Shown here: positions 1 through 9,358 of the stretch, piece after piece
How the letters are laid out: the number at the start of each line of letters is the position of its first letter
Position numbering within the stretch: position 1 is the stretch's first letter
Assembly: GCF_001598335.1 (NCBI RefSeq)
Contig: NZ_BCYT01000005.1
Location: forward strand, 1 to 64,000
Source of the DNA: Sphingobium abikonense NBRC 16140
GTDB lineage: Bacteria; Pseudomonadota; Alphaproteobacteria; Sphingomonadales; Sphingomonadaceae
Direction: 5' to 3'
DNA length: 64,000 nt
The notes under the pieces: model-generated
What the model saw: only the letters and a program-made list of their open reading frames with translations
Told to the model about the DNA's origin: nothing
Database searches by the model: none
Translations under genes and position numbers: made by a program

Positions 1-439
1 TAGCCAGGCGGAATAAGCCCAACCAAAACCGCTCATTCTCTAGGAGCCGTTCCTGCACAAATACATATTACTGTGGATATGTATAAGGACATATGAAACG
101 GCTTACGCTTTCACGATAATCCAGCACCCTAAAGCGTGCCAGACACCGAGCCGCCGCCCACATGTCCCTTCATCTAACCTACAATGTCAAAGAACCAACC
201 AACACTTATAGGGAACAGCGTACCTTCCTCGAAACTGCTTCCGAGGGAGAGTGTCCCGCAAATGTTGGCGACCGTCCCGTCAGCGCCTCGTAAAAGGCAG
301 CGTCCCGTCCGGTGAGGCGGCATATATGGGTGGCTTTCCGAACCGTCAAACCCTTTTTGCAATTTTATTTCAGAAATTTTTGGGACCTTCCCTGATAAAG
401 GCTCGGGCCAGCGGTCAGGATCGAGGAACGGATAGGCAT
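1..439. other. Non-coding left edge, AT-richer than the rest
   Basis: No convincing gene is visible. The only open frames are short and have no family-like sequence. Base composition is visibly less GC-rich than the neighbouring genes, with runs such as the T-rich stretch near 350-385. It holds alternating ATATGT/ACATAT half-sites (62-94) and a CGTCCCGTC direct repeat (near 272 and 301). It probably contains the promoter of the flippase gene that starts at 440, plus the end of an upstream locus lying outside the window. Confidence 0.5.
62..94. promoter_or_regulatory. Three alternating ATATGT/ACATAT half-sites
   Basis: TACATAT (62-68) is inverted at ATATGTA (77-83) with an 8-nt gap. The same ATATGT (77-82) pairs again with ACATAT (89-94) across 6 nt. 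Three alternating half-sites within 33 bp look like an operator for a dimeric regulator, but no regulator is assigned. The site is about 350 bp upstream of the flippase start, so it may instead serve a gene outside the window. Confidence 0.3.
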
Positions 440-1927
440 ATGGGTTTGCAGGATGCGGATGCGAATGACGCGGGCTTTGGCGCGCGGATACGCAGCGCCA
501 TCTTCTGGCGGTCGGGCAGCCAGATCGTCTCTCAGATGATGAGCTGGGTGGTGACGCTGGCCGTCATCCGCCTGCTCGATCCGGCCGACTATGGCCTGTT
601 CGCGATGACGCAGGTGATCCTCAATTTCGCGACCTTCCTCAACGGCTATGGCCTGGTGAGCGCGCTGGTGCAGTCGGACAGCGTCGAACCGCATCGGCTG
701 CGCCAGGCCTTTGGCATCATGCTGCTGCTGAACGGCACGCTCGCCCTGCTGCAACTCGCCATCGCGCCCCTGGCCGCCGACTATTATGACCAGCCCATGG
801 TCGCCGACCTGCTGCGGGTGCAGGCGCTGCTCTACCTGTCCACCCCCTTCATCTCGATCCCCGAAGCGATCATGGGTCGCGCGCTGGATTTCAAGCGACC
901 CGCGCTGGTCAACCTAATCGCAGCGGCCGCCTCTGCCGGCGTCGCGCTGACCGGCGCCCTGTCGGGATGGGGCGTATGGACGCTGGTGTTCGCGCCGATC
1001 GCCGGTTTCTGGGTCAAGGCGGCGGGCTATGTCATCGTCACCGGATTCCGCCCGATCCCGAGCTTTGATTTTCGCGGCACCGGCGCGATGGTCGGCTATG
1101 GCGCATCGCTGCTGGGCGGGCAGCTTTTCTGGATCGTCCAGAGCCAGGCCGACATCTTCATCGGCGGCCGCGTGCTCGATCCCCATGCGCTCGGCCTTTA
1201 TGCCGAAGCCCTGTTTCTCACCCAGATTTTCGTCAGCAAATTCGTGCCCCCGCTCAACGACGTCGCTTTTCCCGCCTATGCGCGGATGCAGAAGGATGTG
1301 AGCCGGGTATCCTGGTCCTTCTGCAAGGCGGTGAAGCTGCTGTTGCTGCTGACCTGCCCCATCTACCTTGGCATGGCGGTGACCGCCGGGCCGCTTGTGG
1401 AAACGCTGTTCGGGGCGAAATGGAGCGCCATGGCGCCCTTTGTCACGATATTGGCGCTCGCCATGCCGTTCATGACGGTGCAGGTGATGTTCGCGCCGGT
1501 CAGCAATGCGCTCGGCCGCCCCGGCACCACGGCGCGAATCGCCGCGGTCGGCGCAGTGCTGATGCCGGCGGCCTTTCTGATCGGAATCCAGTTCGGGGCG
1601 ATCGGCCTGGCCTGGGCCTGGCTTGCCGCCTTTCCGCTATTGACGCTGGTGACGGCGCGCCTCGCCGGTGCGCCCATGGGCCTGCGCCTTGCCGACCTGG
1701 CGCTGGCGGCCGCGCCGGGCCTGGGCTGTTCGGTGCTGATGGCCGGCGTCGTGCTGGCGCTCGATTCGGTCCTGCCGGTCCTGCCCGCACCGCTGCGACT
1801 CGCGATCCTGGTTCCCGCAGGCGGCCTCGCTTTTTTAAGCGCCCTTCTGCTGTGCGCCCGCGCCACGCTTGCGGAACTGGTCGCGCTGGTCATCCGCCGC
1901 AAGCCGCCGGTACAGGCCGCCGCCTGA
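440..1927 (+). CDS. Lipopolysaccharide/exopolysaccharide flippase (Wzx/RfbX-like, MOP superfamily)
   Basis: A predicted multi-spanning inner-membrane protein of 495 residues. It should flip lipid-linked saccharide units across the membrane. The N-terminal part (SQIVSQMMSWVVTLAVIRLL, then DPADYGLFAMTQVI) is typical of the polysaccharide-biosynthesis flippase family, and about a dozen hydrophobic segments follow, the right size for the family. The open frame extends upstream to 251, but that extension is polar and unlike the family; the ATG at 440, after a GAGG at 423-426, fits better. No glycosyltransferases are visible downstream, so the rest of the polysaccharide locus may lie left of the window. 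Confidence 0.82.
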   Translation: MGLQDADANDAGFGARIRSAIFWRSGSQIVSQMMSWVVTLAVIRLLDPADYGLFAMTQVILNFATFLNGYGLVSALVQSDSVEPHRLRQAFGIMLLLNGTLALLQLAIAPLAADYYDQPMVADLLRVQALLYLSTPFISIPEAIMGRALDFKRPALVNLIAAAASAGVALTGALSGWGVWTLVFAPIAGFWVKAAGYVIVTGFRPIPSFDFRGTGAMVGYGASLLGGQLFWIVQSQADIFIGGRVLDPHALGLYAEALFLTQIFVSKFVPPLNDVAFPAYARMQKDVSRVSWSFCKAVKLLLLLTCPIYLGMAVTAGPLVETLFGAKWSAMAPFVTILALAMPFMTVQVMFAPVSNALGRPGTTARIAAVGAVLMPAAFLIGIQFGAIGLAWAWLAAFPLLTLVTARLAGAPMGLRLADLALAAAPGLGCSVLMAGVVLALDSVLPVLPAPLRLAILVPAGGLAFLSALLLCARATLAELVALVIRRKPPVQAAA

Positions 1928-1946
1928 CCCGGCGGTCGCGCGCCGA

Positions 1947-2375
1947 TCAGGCGGTCTGGATATAGTCGCGCATCGCCGCGGCTTCCGATTCGATGCTGTC
2001 GATGCGGAATTTGACCAGATCGCCGATCGAGATCATGCCCGCCAGTGCGCCATCGACCACCACCGGCAAATGACGAATGCGGCGCTTCGTCATCAGCGAC
2101 AGGCCCTGCATGACCGATGTCTGTTCATCGATAGTGATGGCGGGCGCCGTCATCACCTCGCCAACGCTATGGTCCAGCGCGGACGGCCCGTCCTGCGCCA
2201 CGCGGTAGACCAGGTCGCGCTCCGAAAAAATGCCCACGACCTTGCCATCGGCAACCACGGGCACGCAGCCGATTCGCTGGTCCGCCAGCAATCGGACGGC
2301 GCTCAGCACGCTGTCGGTGGGTTGGACCTGGACGACATCGGTCCCCTTGCGCTGCAAAATCGCTGCGATGGTCAT
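1947..2375 (-). CDS. Tandem CBS-domain protein
   Basis: A 142-residue soluble protein made almost entirely of two CBS motifs. The first covers about residues 10-60 (VVQVQPTDSVLSAVRLLADQ, then IGCVPVVADGKVVGIFSERD). The second covers about residues 80-130 (MTAPAITIDEQTSVMQGLSL, then IRHLPVVVDGALAGMISIGD). Paired CBS domains bind adenine nucleotides and act as energy or redox sensors. The start at 2375 is chosen over a longer frame because AGGAGAG lies 6-8 nt upstream and homology begins there. It is transcribed divergently from the small membrane protein at 2512. The partner is unknown. Confidence 0.88.
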   Translation of the reverse strand: MTIAAILQRKGTDVVQVQPTDSVLSAVRLLADQRIGCVPVVADGKVVGIFSERDLVYRVAQDGPSALDHSVGEVMTAPAITIDEQTSVMQGLSLMTKRRIRHLPVVVDGALAGMISIGDLVKFRIDSIESEAAAMRDYIQTA

Positions 2376-2511
2376 GGCCTGCTCTCCTTGTTCGCCTGCA
2401 TCCGCCGGAGCTGTTTTTCTGTTCCGCGATGGACGAGCCGCCAGCCGGGCGTGGCGACCCAAATCGTGTCCGGCGCTTGATGATCCCACGATCACGCCCC
2501 AAAGAAAAGGG

Positions 2512-2811
2512 ATGACACGCAAGGAAGCGCTCGACGACCCGCAGATCGCGGCGACCGCCTGGGGCCGGTTTCGCCGGATCATGGCCTGGATGGCGGCCGG
2601 CGGCGTCGCCTGCGTCGGCGCGGCGCTGCTGTTTCTCTATTGGTGGACGGGCGCGCTGCCCTTGCATATGGCGATCGCCACCACATTGGGCGTCTGGCTG
2701 ACCTTCATGCTGGGCACGGGGCTGATGGCGCTGGCCTTCCTGTCCAGCGGGACGGGGCATGACGAACAGGTGATTGACCGGGCGAAGGACGAGGTGCCGC
2801 TGGATGACTGA
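2512..2811 (+). CDS. Small conserved membrane protein
   Basis: A 99-residue protein with two clear hydrophobic helices (about residues 24-45 and 52-77), an N-terminal amphipathic basic part and an acidic C-terminus. The ATG at 2512 follows AAAGAAAAGG. It overlaps the thioesterase gene by 8 bp, so the two are probably co-transcribed and translationally coupled. No function can be assigned from sequence; sphingomonads often carry such a protein next to this thioesterase. Confidence 0.75.
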   Translation: MTRKEALDDPQIAATAWGRFRRIMAWMAAGGVACVGAALLFLYWWTGALPLHMAIATTLGVWLTFMLGTGLMALAFLSSGTGHDEQVIDRAKDEVPLDD

Positions 2812-3193
2812 CATGACGAAAGACGATCGGGGCGAGGCGGTGCTGCGCGTGATGCCCAAATTGTCGGACATCAACGCCAATGGTCATATCTTCGGCGGCT
2901 GGGTGCTCAGTCAAATGGATATTGCCGGCGGCATCATCGCCCATCGCATGGCGCAGGGGCCGGTCGCGACCGTCGCGATCGAAAGCATGAAGTTCATCGC
3001 CCCCATTTTGCTGGGTGATATCGTGTCCGTCTATGCGCGCGAAGAACGGCGCGGTCGGACGTCGCTGGCGATCCGCATCGACGTCGTGGCGACGCGCGGA
3101 ATCGCGCAGGAAGAAGTACCGCTGACCAGCGGCGTCTATACGTTCGTGGCGCTGGACGCCGATCACCGGCCCCGGCCTTTTCCGACCGCCTGA
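2804..3193 (+). CDS. Acyl-CoA thioesterase, YciA-like hotdog fold
   Basis: A 129-residue single-hotdog thioesterase that should hydrolyse acyl-CoA to free acid and CoA in the cytoplasm. Diagnostic features are DINANGHIFGGWVLSQMDIA (hotdog helix with the catalytic Asp region, about residues 23-42) and the IESMKFIAPILLGDIV strand. This matches the YciA/acyl-CoA hydrolase family in size and motif. The ATG at 2804 overlaps the upstream gene; ATG 2813 is a possible alternative. Substrate chain length cannot be read from the sequence. Confidence 0.87.
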   Translation: MTDMTKDDRGEAVLRVMPKLSDINANGHIFGGWVLSQMDIAGGIIAHRMAQGPVATVAIESMKFIAPILLGDIVSVYAREERRGRTSLAIRIDVVATRGIAQEEVPLTSGVYTFVALDADHRPRPFPTA

Positions 3194-3197
3194 CGGT

Positions 3198-4736
3198 TCA
3201 GCGGTCGAGCCGCTCATCATAGCGATAGTCCGCTTTACCGTTCGCCGGCACGACCATGCGCCAGACCCAGCCATCGCCCCGCCGCTCCAGCCCCTTGGGG
3301 CGGGGCATGATATCCTGTAGCAAGGTCACTTCCGCCGTAACCGGCTGCGGCCGCCCATTGGTGACGCTGACGATCCAGCGCCGGCGCTTGGCGCTTTGCT
3401 GCGCGACCGTTGCGGTGATCCGCACGTCGGGGCTCTGCATCAGATCATAGTCGATCCGTTCACCCGCCGCCTTGTCCGCGACGTCCGCCTCCCCCGCCAG
3501 CAGCCGCTGCCCCGCCACTTGCTCGAACAGCGCGACGCGGCCCGCCGGCATGGCGATGCCCAGCCCGTCCTCCGCCCGGTTCTGCAAGCGTAGCCGCAAT
3601 GTCATCGGCAGCGAGGGCGCAGGCCCGCCGATCGTCGCGGCGTACAACCGCTCTGTCACCACGCCGGGTTGGCGGAGCAGCGCCACCTGCTTCTGCCCGC
3701 TCGCCGCGACATCGACCGCGAATGGAATGCGATAGAGTTTGAGGTCGCCGACATCCTCGGGCGGTGGCGGCGGAGGGGGTGGTGGTGGCGGCGGTGGTGG
3801 TGGGGGTGCTGGGGCCGCCAGTCGCGCGCCGGTCACGACGATATCCTCGGCCCGCTCCATCCGCTGCGCCATCGCCGCTGGCGGCACCCCCCAGCGCGGA
3901 TGAGTGCTGGTGCCATCCATCGGCCAGCAGCGTAAGCTGAGCGCGCCAGCCGCCTGCCGCCGCAGCAATGCTTGCGCTTCCCGATTGGGATGCCCGGCAA
4001 TCACCGCGACCTTTGCATCAGCAAAGTCCGTCACGCCGCCATTGGCCAGCGTCAGCCACGCCATCAGGTCGATGCGACCGTCCGCGCGCCGCTCGGCGAC
4101 ATAATTGGCCGCCCAGTCGAACCCCTGCGCCAGATAGGTGAGCTGCACGGTCGCACGCATTGGCCGGTCGGCGGTGGCGATAACGGACAGCGTCGGCCGC
4201 GCCGACAGGCCGGCCGGCACCTCCGGGTACAGCATCCTTTCGGGCAGGCCGCTGCACCCCAACGCCTCATAGCCCTGCGCCGTGCGCACGATGACGCCGC
4301 CCGCCGGCCCCGCCGTGATGACCGCATCCTGCTCCGTCACCCGGCCCGTCGCGCGATCGGTGCGGCGCAGCCTCACGCTGCGTTTCAGATAGGCGTCGAC
4401 CAGTCCTGCCGGCGACAAGAGCCGCGCATCGCGATTCTTTTCCCGCACCCCGTGCGGCAGACCGGACAGCACGGCCGTTTCGGGCATCAGTCCTTCGGCC
4501 ACGCCCTCGAACCGGATCACGCTTTCGCCCCGGGGCAGGTCGATCGTGCGGGTTTCCGTGACGAGCGCATAGCCGCGCGGCCATTGCGGATCGATCGCGC
4601 CGCGCGTGCGGCCGGGCTGGCGATAAATGGTGAGTGCCACCGCATCGGGCCTGGGCGACACCAGCATCTGCGCGCGCGCAGGCCCTGCCGCCGCCAGCAT
4701 CAGCGCAAGGACAAGGATCAGCCGACCGCCCATCAT
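3198..4736 (-). CDS. DUF4139 secreted protein with TonB-box-like motif and polyproline linker
   Basis: A 512-residue protein with a signal peptide (cleavage near ARAQ, residue 23), hence periplasmic or envelope-bound. It has the DUF4139 arrangement: an N-terminal beta domain (VTETRTIDLPRGESVIRFEG), a middle part with FDWAANYVAER, and a C-terminal VTNGRPQPVTAEVTLLQD segment. A motif EDIVVTGAR (residues 297-305) resembles the N-terminal motif of sphingomonad TonB receptors. It is followed by 16 consecutive prolines (311-326) encoded by mixed codons. The gene lies 10 bp downstream of a paralogue (4747-6150) and is probably in an operon with it. The biochemical function is unknown. Confidence 0.8.
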   Translation of the reverse strand: MMGGRLILVLALMLAAAGPARAQMLVSPRPDAVALTIYRQPGRTRGAIDPQWPRGYALVTETRTIDLPRGESVIRFEGVAEGLMPETAVLSGLPHGVREKNRDARLLSPAGLVDAYLKRSVRLRRTDRATGRVTEQDAVITAGPAGGVIVRTAQGYEALGCSGLPERMLYPEVPAGLSARPTLSVIATADRPMRATVQLTYLAQGFDWAANYVAERRADGRIDLMAWLTLANGGVTDFADAKVAVIAGHPNREAQALLRRQAAGALSLRCWPMDGTSTHPRWGVPPAAMAQRMERAEDIVVTGARLAAPAPPPPPPPPPPPPPPPPEDVGDLKLYRIPFAVDVAASGQKQVALLRQPGVVTERLYAATIGGPAPSLPMTLRLRLQNRAEDGLGIAMPAGRVALFEQVAGQRLLAGEADVADKAAGERIDYDLMQSPDVRITATVAQQSAKRRRWIVSVTNGRPQPVTAEVTLLQDIMPRPKGLERRGDGWVWRMVVPANGKADYRYDERLDR

Positions 4737-4746
4737 GGCGCCGCGC

Positions 4747-6150
4747 TCAATAGCGCGAATCGAACGTGACCAGCAGTTCGGCCGACCCGTTGGCAGGCAC
4801 CGGCACGCTCCATTCCATGCGCTCGGCCGACACGCGCCGTCCCTCCAGGCTCTGCTGCACCACCCGGCTATCGCCCCACAGGCCCAGCTGCGCCAGATCG
4901 ACCGTCACCGCCTCGGGCCGCGCGTTGGTCAGCGTATAGCGCATCCGCGTTTCCCAGCGATCCGCGCCCTTACGCGTGCGCTGCTCGACGGTCGGGCGGA
5001 CCTTGACGTCGAAGGCCTCGCCTGTGCGCAGCGCCATGGACGATCCCATGGGCGTATGGTCGATGCGATTTTCGCCGATGAACTGCGGATCGCCGCGCGC
5101 ATCGCGCATATAGACGCGGATCGTGCCGGCGGGCAGTTGATCGCCCAGGCCGCCCTGTTTCGACGTGGAAAATTTGAGCACGCTCGACGCGCTCATCGGT
5201 TCGGCGGAACTGCCCAGCCACCCGTTTACATATTCATAGGTCGACCGCGCCGGCGTGCCCTGCACATCCAGGAAACTCACCTGCTTCTGCTGCGCGTCGG
5301 CGATCGTCGTGCGCGCGGCCAGCGGATAGAGATAATAGTCGCCAAGCCGTTCGCGCGTCCCGCTTTCGGTTCCGGCGGCATCGATCGCGCCCGCTCCGGG
5401 CGCAAAGCCGCCTTGCCGGCCGCCGCCATTGGCCGGGTCGCCCGCAACCAGCAAAGTGCGCGCATTGGTGTAGGTCGTGCCGCTATTGTTGGTCAGCGTC
5501 ACCCATCCCTGCATGTCCATCGCCTGCTTCGCCGCGTCGAACATCGCGACATAATCGGCGGTCCAGCCCAGATTGGGGGTCAGATAGGACAGGCGGGCCG
5601 GCAACGTGCCGTCGCGATCCGCTTCCACCGTCACCGACAATGTCGGCCGCGCACGCAAATTGGGCGGCACCCGGTCGAACACCACCCGCACCGGCAGCCC
5701 GTCGTCGCGCAGCACCTCGATCCGATTGCCGATCTGGAGCACGATGCCGCCATTGGCCGCCAGCACCTTCGCCCGTTCCCGCGTTTCCGCCCCGGTCGCG
5801 ACATTGGTGCGGACCAGCGTCACCTCCTGCCCCACCGCCTTGTCCATCAGCTTGTCGGGCGACAGCAGGTCGAAATCGAAATTCTGTTCGACGATGGACA
5901 GGCCCGGACCCGACAGGTTCACCGTTTCGGGCCGGATGCGCGCCGACACATCGGGAAATTCGATGCGGTTGCGGCCCTGCGTCACCGACAGTCGCCGTTC
6001 ATCCTGCACCAGCGACTGGCCGCCATTATAGATGGTGACGGCAATGTCCCCCTGCGCGCTGGCGCCCACCGGGTCGTTCCCACCCTGCGCATGGGCGCTT
6101 GCCGCCATCAGGGCCAGCAGCAACGGGGCGGGCAGGCGCGCAGCGATCAT
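4747..6150 (-). CDS. DUF4139 secreted protein (paralogue)
   Basis: A 467-residue protein with a signal peptide (MIAARLPAPLLLALMAASAH, cleavage near HAQ). DUF4139 features are VTIYNGGQSLVQDERRLSV near the mature N-terminus, LGWTADYVAMFD in the middle, WVTLTNNSGTTYTNARTLLV, and a C-terminal half ending in PVPANGSAELLVTFDSRY. The start at 6150 has GGAGAGA upstream; the longer frame to 6240 adds unlike sequence. It is the first gene of a pair with the DUF4139 gene at 3198-4736. The shared ending (PxPANGxA...) points to duplication. No enzymatic residues were recognised. Confidence 0.82.
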   Translation of the reverse strand: MIAARLPAPLLLALMAASAHAQGGNDPVGASAQGDIAVTIYNGGQSLVQDERRLSVTQGRNRIEFPDVSARIRPETVNLSGPGLSIVEQNFDFDLLSPDKLMDKAVGQEVTLVRTNVATGAETRERAKVLAANGGIVLQIGNRIEVLRDDGLPVRVVFDRVPPNLRARPTLSVTVEADRDGTLPARLSYLTPNLGWTADYVAMFDAAKQAMDMQGWVTLTNNSGTTYTNARTLLVAGDPANGGGRQGGFAPGAGAIDAAGTESGTRERLGDYYLYPLAARTTIADAQQKQVSFLDVQGTPARSTYEYVNGWLGSSAEPMSASSVLKFSTSKQGGLGDQLPAGTIRVYMRDARGDPQFIGENRIDHTPMGSSMALRTGEAFDVKVRPTVEQRTRKGADRWETRMRYTLTNARPEAVTVDLAQLGLWGDSRVVQQSLEGRRVSAERMEWSVPVPANGSAELLVTFDSRY

Positions 6151-6276
6151 GTCTCTCTCCGGTCTTTGCCTCCGCCTTGTGCCGGATCGCGTGCGACTTT
6201 GCAAAGCGTGCAGCAAAAAGGGGACGATGCGCGCTGGCATCGTCCCCTCCTATCCCTGCAACCGGGCGCGACGCGG

Positions 6277-7107
6277 TTATTCGGCCGCTTCGGCCGCCTT
6301 GGCGCGCGGCCGGCGGGTGCGCTTCTTGGGCGCTTCCTCGGCCTGTACGTCCTCGTCATTGTCGGCCCGCGCGATCGAGGGCGGCAGGATCGCGGCATCC
6401 ATCCCATGCGCGTCATCGGCGACCTTGGCGGCATCGACCTTGCGCGGGCGGCCGCGACGCGGCTTGGGCGCTTCGGTTTCAGCGGCAGGAGCAGCAGCGG
6501 GCGCGGCCTGCGCGGCCTCGCTCATCGCGTCGGCAGGCGTACCGGCCGGTCCCTCGACGCCACGCTCCATCCGGGGCGACGCATCCTCGTCACTGCCCTG
6601 ATAGTCGCGGCGGGTGCGATCGCGACGATTGCCGCGCGTATCGCGCTGGTCGTCCTGGTCGCGGGTCTGATCCCTACCCTGGTTCCGCGATTGATCGCGG
6701 CCTTGGTCACGGCCCCGGCCCTGATCGCGCGATCCGCGCTCGGACTGGTCGGCGCGCGCATCGTCGCTCCCATAATCGGCGCTGTCGAAATCCTCGCCGT
6801 CATCGCCATAATCATCGTCATTACGACGGAAGCGCTGCTGCTGTTCTTCCTGGCGGGCGCGATTGTCGGCCAGCACACGGAAATAATGATCGGCGAACTG
6901 CAAATAATATTCGGCATTCACGCGGTCGCCGGCCATCTGCGCATCGCGGGCCATATTCTTGTATTTCTCAAGAAGCTGGGCCGCATTGCCGCGGGCGCGG
7001 TTGTCGATGCGGTTGCCATTGTCGCCGCCGCCCCGGTTGCCACCATTGGGTCGACCGTTATTGTTCCGGCCGCGATTGCGACGGCCGGATTGCCGGTTGT
7101 TGATCAA
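6277..7107 (-). CDS. DUF4167 domain protein
   Basis: A 276-residue protein. The N-terminal basic Asn/Arg/Gly-rich tail (INNRQSGRRNRGRNNNGRP) leads into the DUF4167 core: ARGNAAQLLEKYKNMARDAQ, then MAGDRVNAEYYLQFADHYFR (residues 38-77). The rest is a low-complexity charged region with RDQ repeats (about 125-165) and a basic C-terminus, suggesting nucleic-acid or ribosome association. Translation begins at a TTG, supported by AAGGA 7 nt upstream; the nearby ATG is out of frame. Its place beside prmC-prfA is conserved in alphaproteobacteria. Molecular role unknown. Confidence 0.88.
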   Translation of the reverse strand: MINNRQSGRRNRGRNNNGRPNGGNRGGGDNGNRIDNRARGNAAQLLEKYKNMARDAQMAGDRVNAEYYLQFADHYFRVLADNRARQEEQQQRFRRNDDDYGDDGEDFDSADYGSDDARADQSERGSRDQGRGRDQGRDQSRNQGRDQTRDQDDQRDTRGNRRDRTRRDYQGSDEDASPRMERGVEGPAGTPADAMSEAAQAAPAAAPAAETEAPKPRRGRPRKVDAAKVADDAHGMDAAILPPSIARADNDEDVQAEEAPKKRTRRPRAKAAEAAE

Positions 7108-7424
7108 GACATGGTCCTTGCGTTCGCTATGTCAAAACTCACTGAAGACACTGTTCAGTCGCCATCCCCAAGCACGGCCATCCATCTGGCCGAATATGGC
7201 TCCGCCGGGCCTGGCCGGATGATCCGGGCCAATTGCCTGGCCGCCACCGGCGCTAGCGCAGCGAACGCCGTCATGACTTTAAGGAGCGTAAAAAACGGCC
7301 TTTTCTGTCCATGGCCATAGTAGCCAGATCACGAGATGGAGCCGTCCCTAGACCCGATGTAGTGGCTTTCCCGGCATAAACCAAGCGATTTTCGTTTTCC
7401 TGGGCGTAAATCACCCATTGCCGA
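7108..7424. other. Intergenic region between prmC and the DUF4167 gene
   Basis: 317 bp with no gene I can support; a 70-codon minus frame across 7271-7483 is mostly prmC 3' end and has no recognisable content. It should contain the DUF4167 promoter and leader. An inverted pair ACTGAA (7141-7146) and TTCAGT (7154-7159) lies about 35 bp upstream of the TTG start. No U-tract terminator for prmC was recognised. Confidence 0.4.
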
Positions 7425-8276
7425 TCATGTCCGCGTGGCGACGATGCAGCGATCCAGCCCTGCCAGGTCGCGACGGATGGCAATGTTCAGCCCCTGCGCC
7501 GCCACCAGCGCCCCGACGCTTTCGCCCTGCCTGTGGCCGATTTCGATCGCCGCCATGCCGCCCGGCGCGATCAGGCGCGGCAGGTCCGGCGCGATGCGGC
7601 GATAATCATCCAGTCCGTCCGTTCCCGCAAACAAGGCGCTCGCCGGTTCGCGCAGCACATCACCGCTCAGCGGTTCATCGACGCCGATATAGGGCGGGTT
7701 GATGAGCAGCAGGTCAAACGCCCCCTTTACCCCCTTCGCCCAGTCGCCAATGCAGAAATCGGCCCGCCCCCCCAAGTCCAGCCGCGCCGCATTGCCCCGC
7801 GCCACCGCCAGCGCGGCCGCCGACGTGTCGATCCCAAGCCCGCGCGCCTGCGGCCATTGCGCCAGCGCGGCGAGCAGCAGCGCGCCCGACCCGGTGCCAA
7901 GGTCCAGCACCGTCTGCGGACCCCGCGCGCCGAAATGATCGACCGCCGCCTCGATCAGCGTCTCGCTGTCCGGGCGCGGGATCAGCGTGTCGGGCGTCAC
8001 GGCCAACGTGATCGTCCAGAAATCACGCGTGCCGATGATATGCGCGACCGGCTCTCCCGCCGCACGCCGCGCGACCAGCGCCGCGAAATCGGCCGGCACG
8101 CTCAGGTCGCGATGCCGCATCAGCATCTCGCCGCGCGACAGGTCCAGTGCGTGCGCCATCAGCAATTCCGAGTCCAGCCGCGCCGTGTCGCTAAAACCGG
8201 CCAGACGATCGGTGGCGGCGCGGAGCGCGTCCGGGATGTTCCCGCTCGTCAGGCACATGGGGGAAGACCCCGTCAA
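7425..8276 (-). CDS. prmC: Release factor glutamine N5-methyltransferase PrmC (HemK)
   Basis: A 283-residue S-adenosylmethionine methyltransferase that modifies the GGQ glutamine of RF1/RF2. It has an N-terminal helical domain (residues 10-80), the SAM motif [16 protein letters not shown] near 125, and the catalytic LLINPPYIG near 190. The start overlaps the prfA stop by ATGA, so enzyme and substrate are translationally coupled, which strongly supports the call. It is the last gene of the hisS-prfA-prmC unit. Confidence 0.96.
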   Translation of the reverse strand: MTGSSPMCLTSGNIPDALRAATDRLAGFSDTARLDSELLMAHALDLSRGEMLMRHRDLSVPADFAALVARRAAGEPVAHIIGTRDFWTITLAVTPDTLIPRPDSETLIEAAVDHFGARGPQTVLDLGTGSGALLLAALAQWPQARGLGIDTSAAALAVARGNAARLDLGGRADFCIGDWAKGVKGAFDLLLINPPYIGVDEPLSGDVLREPASALFAGTDGLDDYRRIAPDLPRLIAPGGMAAIEIGHRQGESVGALVAAQGLNIAIRRDLAGLDRCIVATRT

Positions 8277-9358
8277 CTCACCCCGTCCAGCTGCGCCAGC
8301 CGCGCCGCTTCATCCTCGGCGATCAGCGCGTCGATGACTTCGGCCAGGCCCGGCCCTTCCAATATTTCGGGCAAGCGATGCAGCGTCAGGTTGATGCGAT
8401 GGTCGGTGACGCGGCCTTGGGGGAAATTATAGGTTCGGATGCGTTCGGACCGGTCGCCCGATCCCACCATCGCCCGCCGCGCCCCTGCCTGCTCGCTCTG
8501 CGTGCGTTCGCGCTCGGCTTCATACAGGCGCGCGCGCAGCACCTGCATCGCCTTCGCCTTGTTCTTGTGCTGCGACCGCTCGTCCTGCTGCGTTACCACG
8601 ATGCCGGTTGGCACATGGGTGATGCGCACGGCCGAATCGGTGGTGTTCACATGCTGCCCGCCCGCGCCCGATGCGCGATAAATGTCGATCTTGAGGTCCG
8701 CGTCGGCAATCTGCACGTCCACTTCCTCGGGTTCGGGCAGCACGGCGACGGTCGCCGCGCTGGTGTGGATGCGCCCGCCGCTTTCCGTCACCGGCACGCG
8801 CTGTACCCGGTGCACGCCGCTCTCGAACTTCAATTTCGCGAACACGCCCGCGCCATTGATGCTGGCGACCACTTCCTTGAACCCGCCCTGTTCGGACGCA
8901 TTGGCGGACAGCATCTCCATCTTCCAGCCCTGCGTATCGGCATAGCGCTGATACATGCGGAACAGGTCGCCAGCGAACAGGGCCGCCTCGTCGCCGCCAG
9001 TGCCGGCGCGGATTTCCAGCATGGCGGGCCGCGCGTCGGCGGCGTCACGAGGCAGCAATTGCAGCGCCAGCGCGCGCTCGGCGGCGGGCAGCTGGCTTTT
9101 TAGGAGCTGCATTTCCTCCTGCGCCATGTCGCGCATGGCCGGATCCGCCTCCTCGCCCCCGGTCATCATCTCCAGCGCCGACAATTCCTGCCGCAAGCGC
9201 CGCAATTCGCGCGCGGCCGCCGCCACCGGCTCGATCTCGGCATATTCCTTGGACAGCCGCACGAACTGCTCGGGCGCCAGATCGGCGCGCGTCATCGACG
9301 CCTGCACCTCATCCCGGCGCGCCTCGATCTGCGCAATACGTTCGGCGGAAATGTGCAT
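8273..9358 (-). CDS. prfA: Peptide chain release factor 1
   Basis: A 361-residue class I release factor that reads UAA/UAG. The GGQ peptidyl-hydrolysis motif appears in [20 protein letters not shown], and the RF1-type decoding region precedes it ([20 protein letters not shown]). Length is normal. Its ATG overlaps the hisS stop by one base (TGATG) and its own stop overlaps prmC by 4 bp, giving the operon hisS-prfA-prmC. PrmC next door methylates the GGQ glutamine. Confidence 0.97.
   Translation of the reverse strand: MHISAERIAQIEARRDEVQASMTRADLAPEQFVRLSKEYAEIEPVAAAARELRRLRQELSALEMMTGGEEADPAMRDMAQEEMQLLKSQLPAAERALALQLLPRDAADARPAMLEIRAGTGGDEAALFAGDLFRMYQRYADTQGWKMEMLSANASEQGGFKEVVASINGAGVFAKLKFESGVHRVQRVPVTESGGRIHTSAATVAVLPEPEEVDVQIADADLKIDIYRASGAGGQHVNTTDSAVRITHVPTGIVVTQQDERSQHKNKAKAMQVLRARLYEAERERTQSEQAGARRAMVGSGDRSERIRTYNFPQGRVTDHRINLTLHRLPEILEGPGLAEVIDALIAEDEAARLAQLDGVS

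Noticed and set aside
3770-3815. GGT/GGC repeat run as a CRISPR or microsatellite
   Set aside because: It encodes the proline tract of the DUF4139 protein with mixed codons; no spaced direct repeats exist.
4627-7320. 897-residue frame on the plus strand
   Set aside because: It lies antisense across two DUF4139 genes and the DUF4167 gene, has no family-like sequence and is a high-GC artefact of well-supported minus genes.
7271-7483. 70-codon minus frame after prmC
   Set aside because: It shares bases with the prmC end and has no recognisable protein content or ribosome-binding site.
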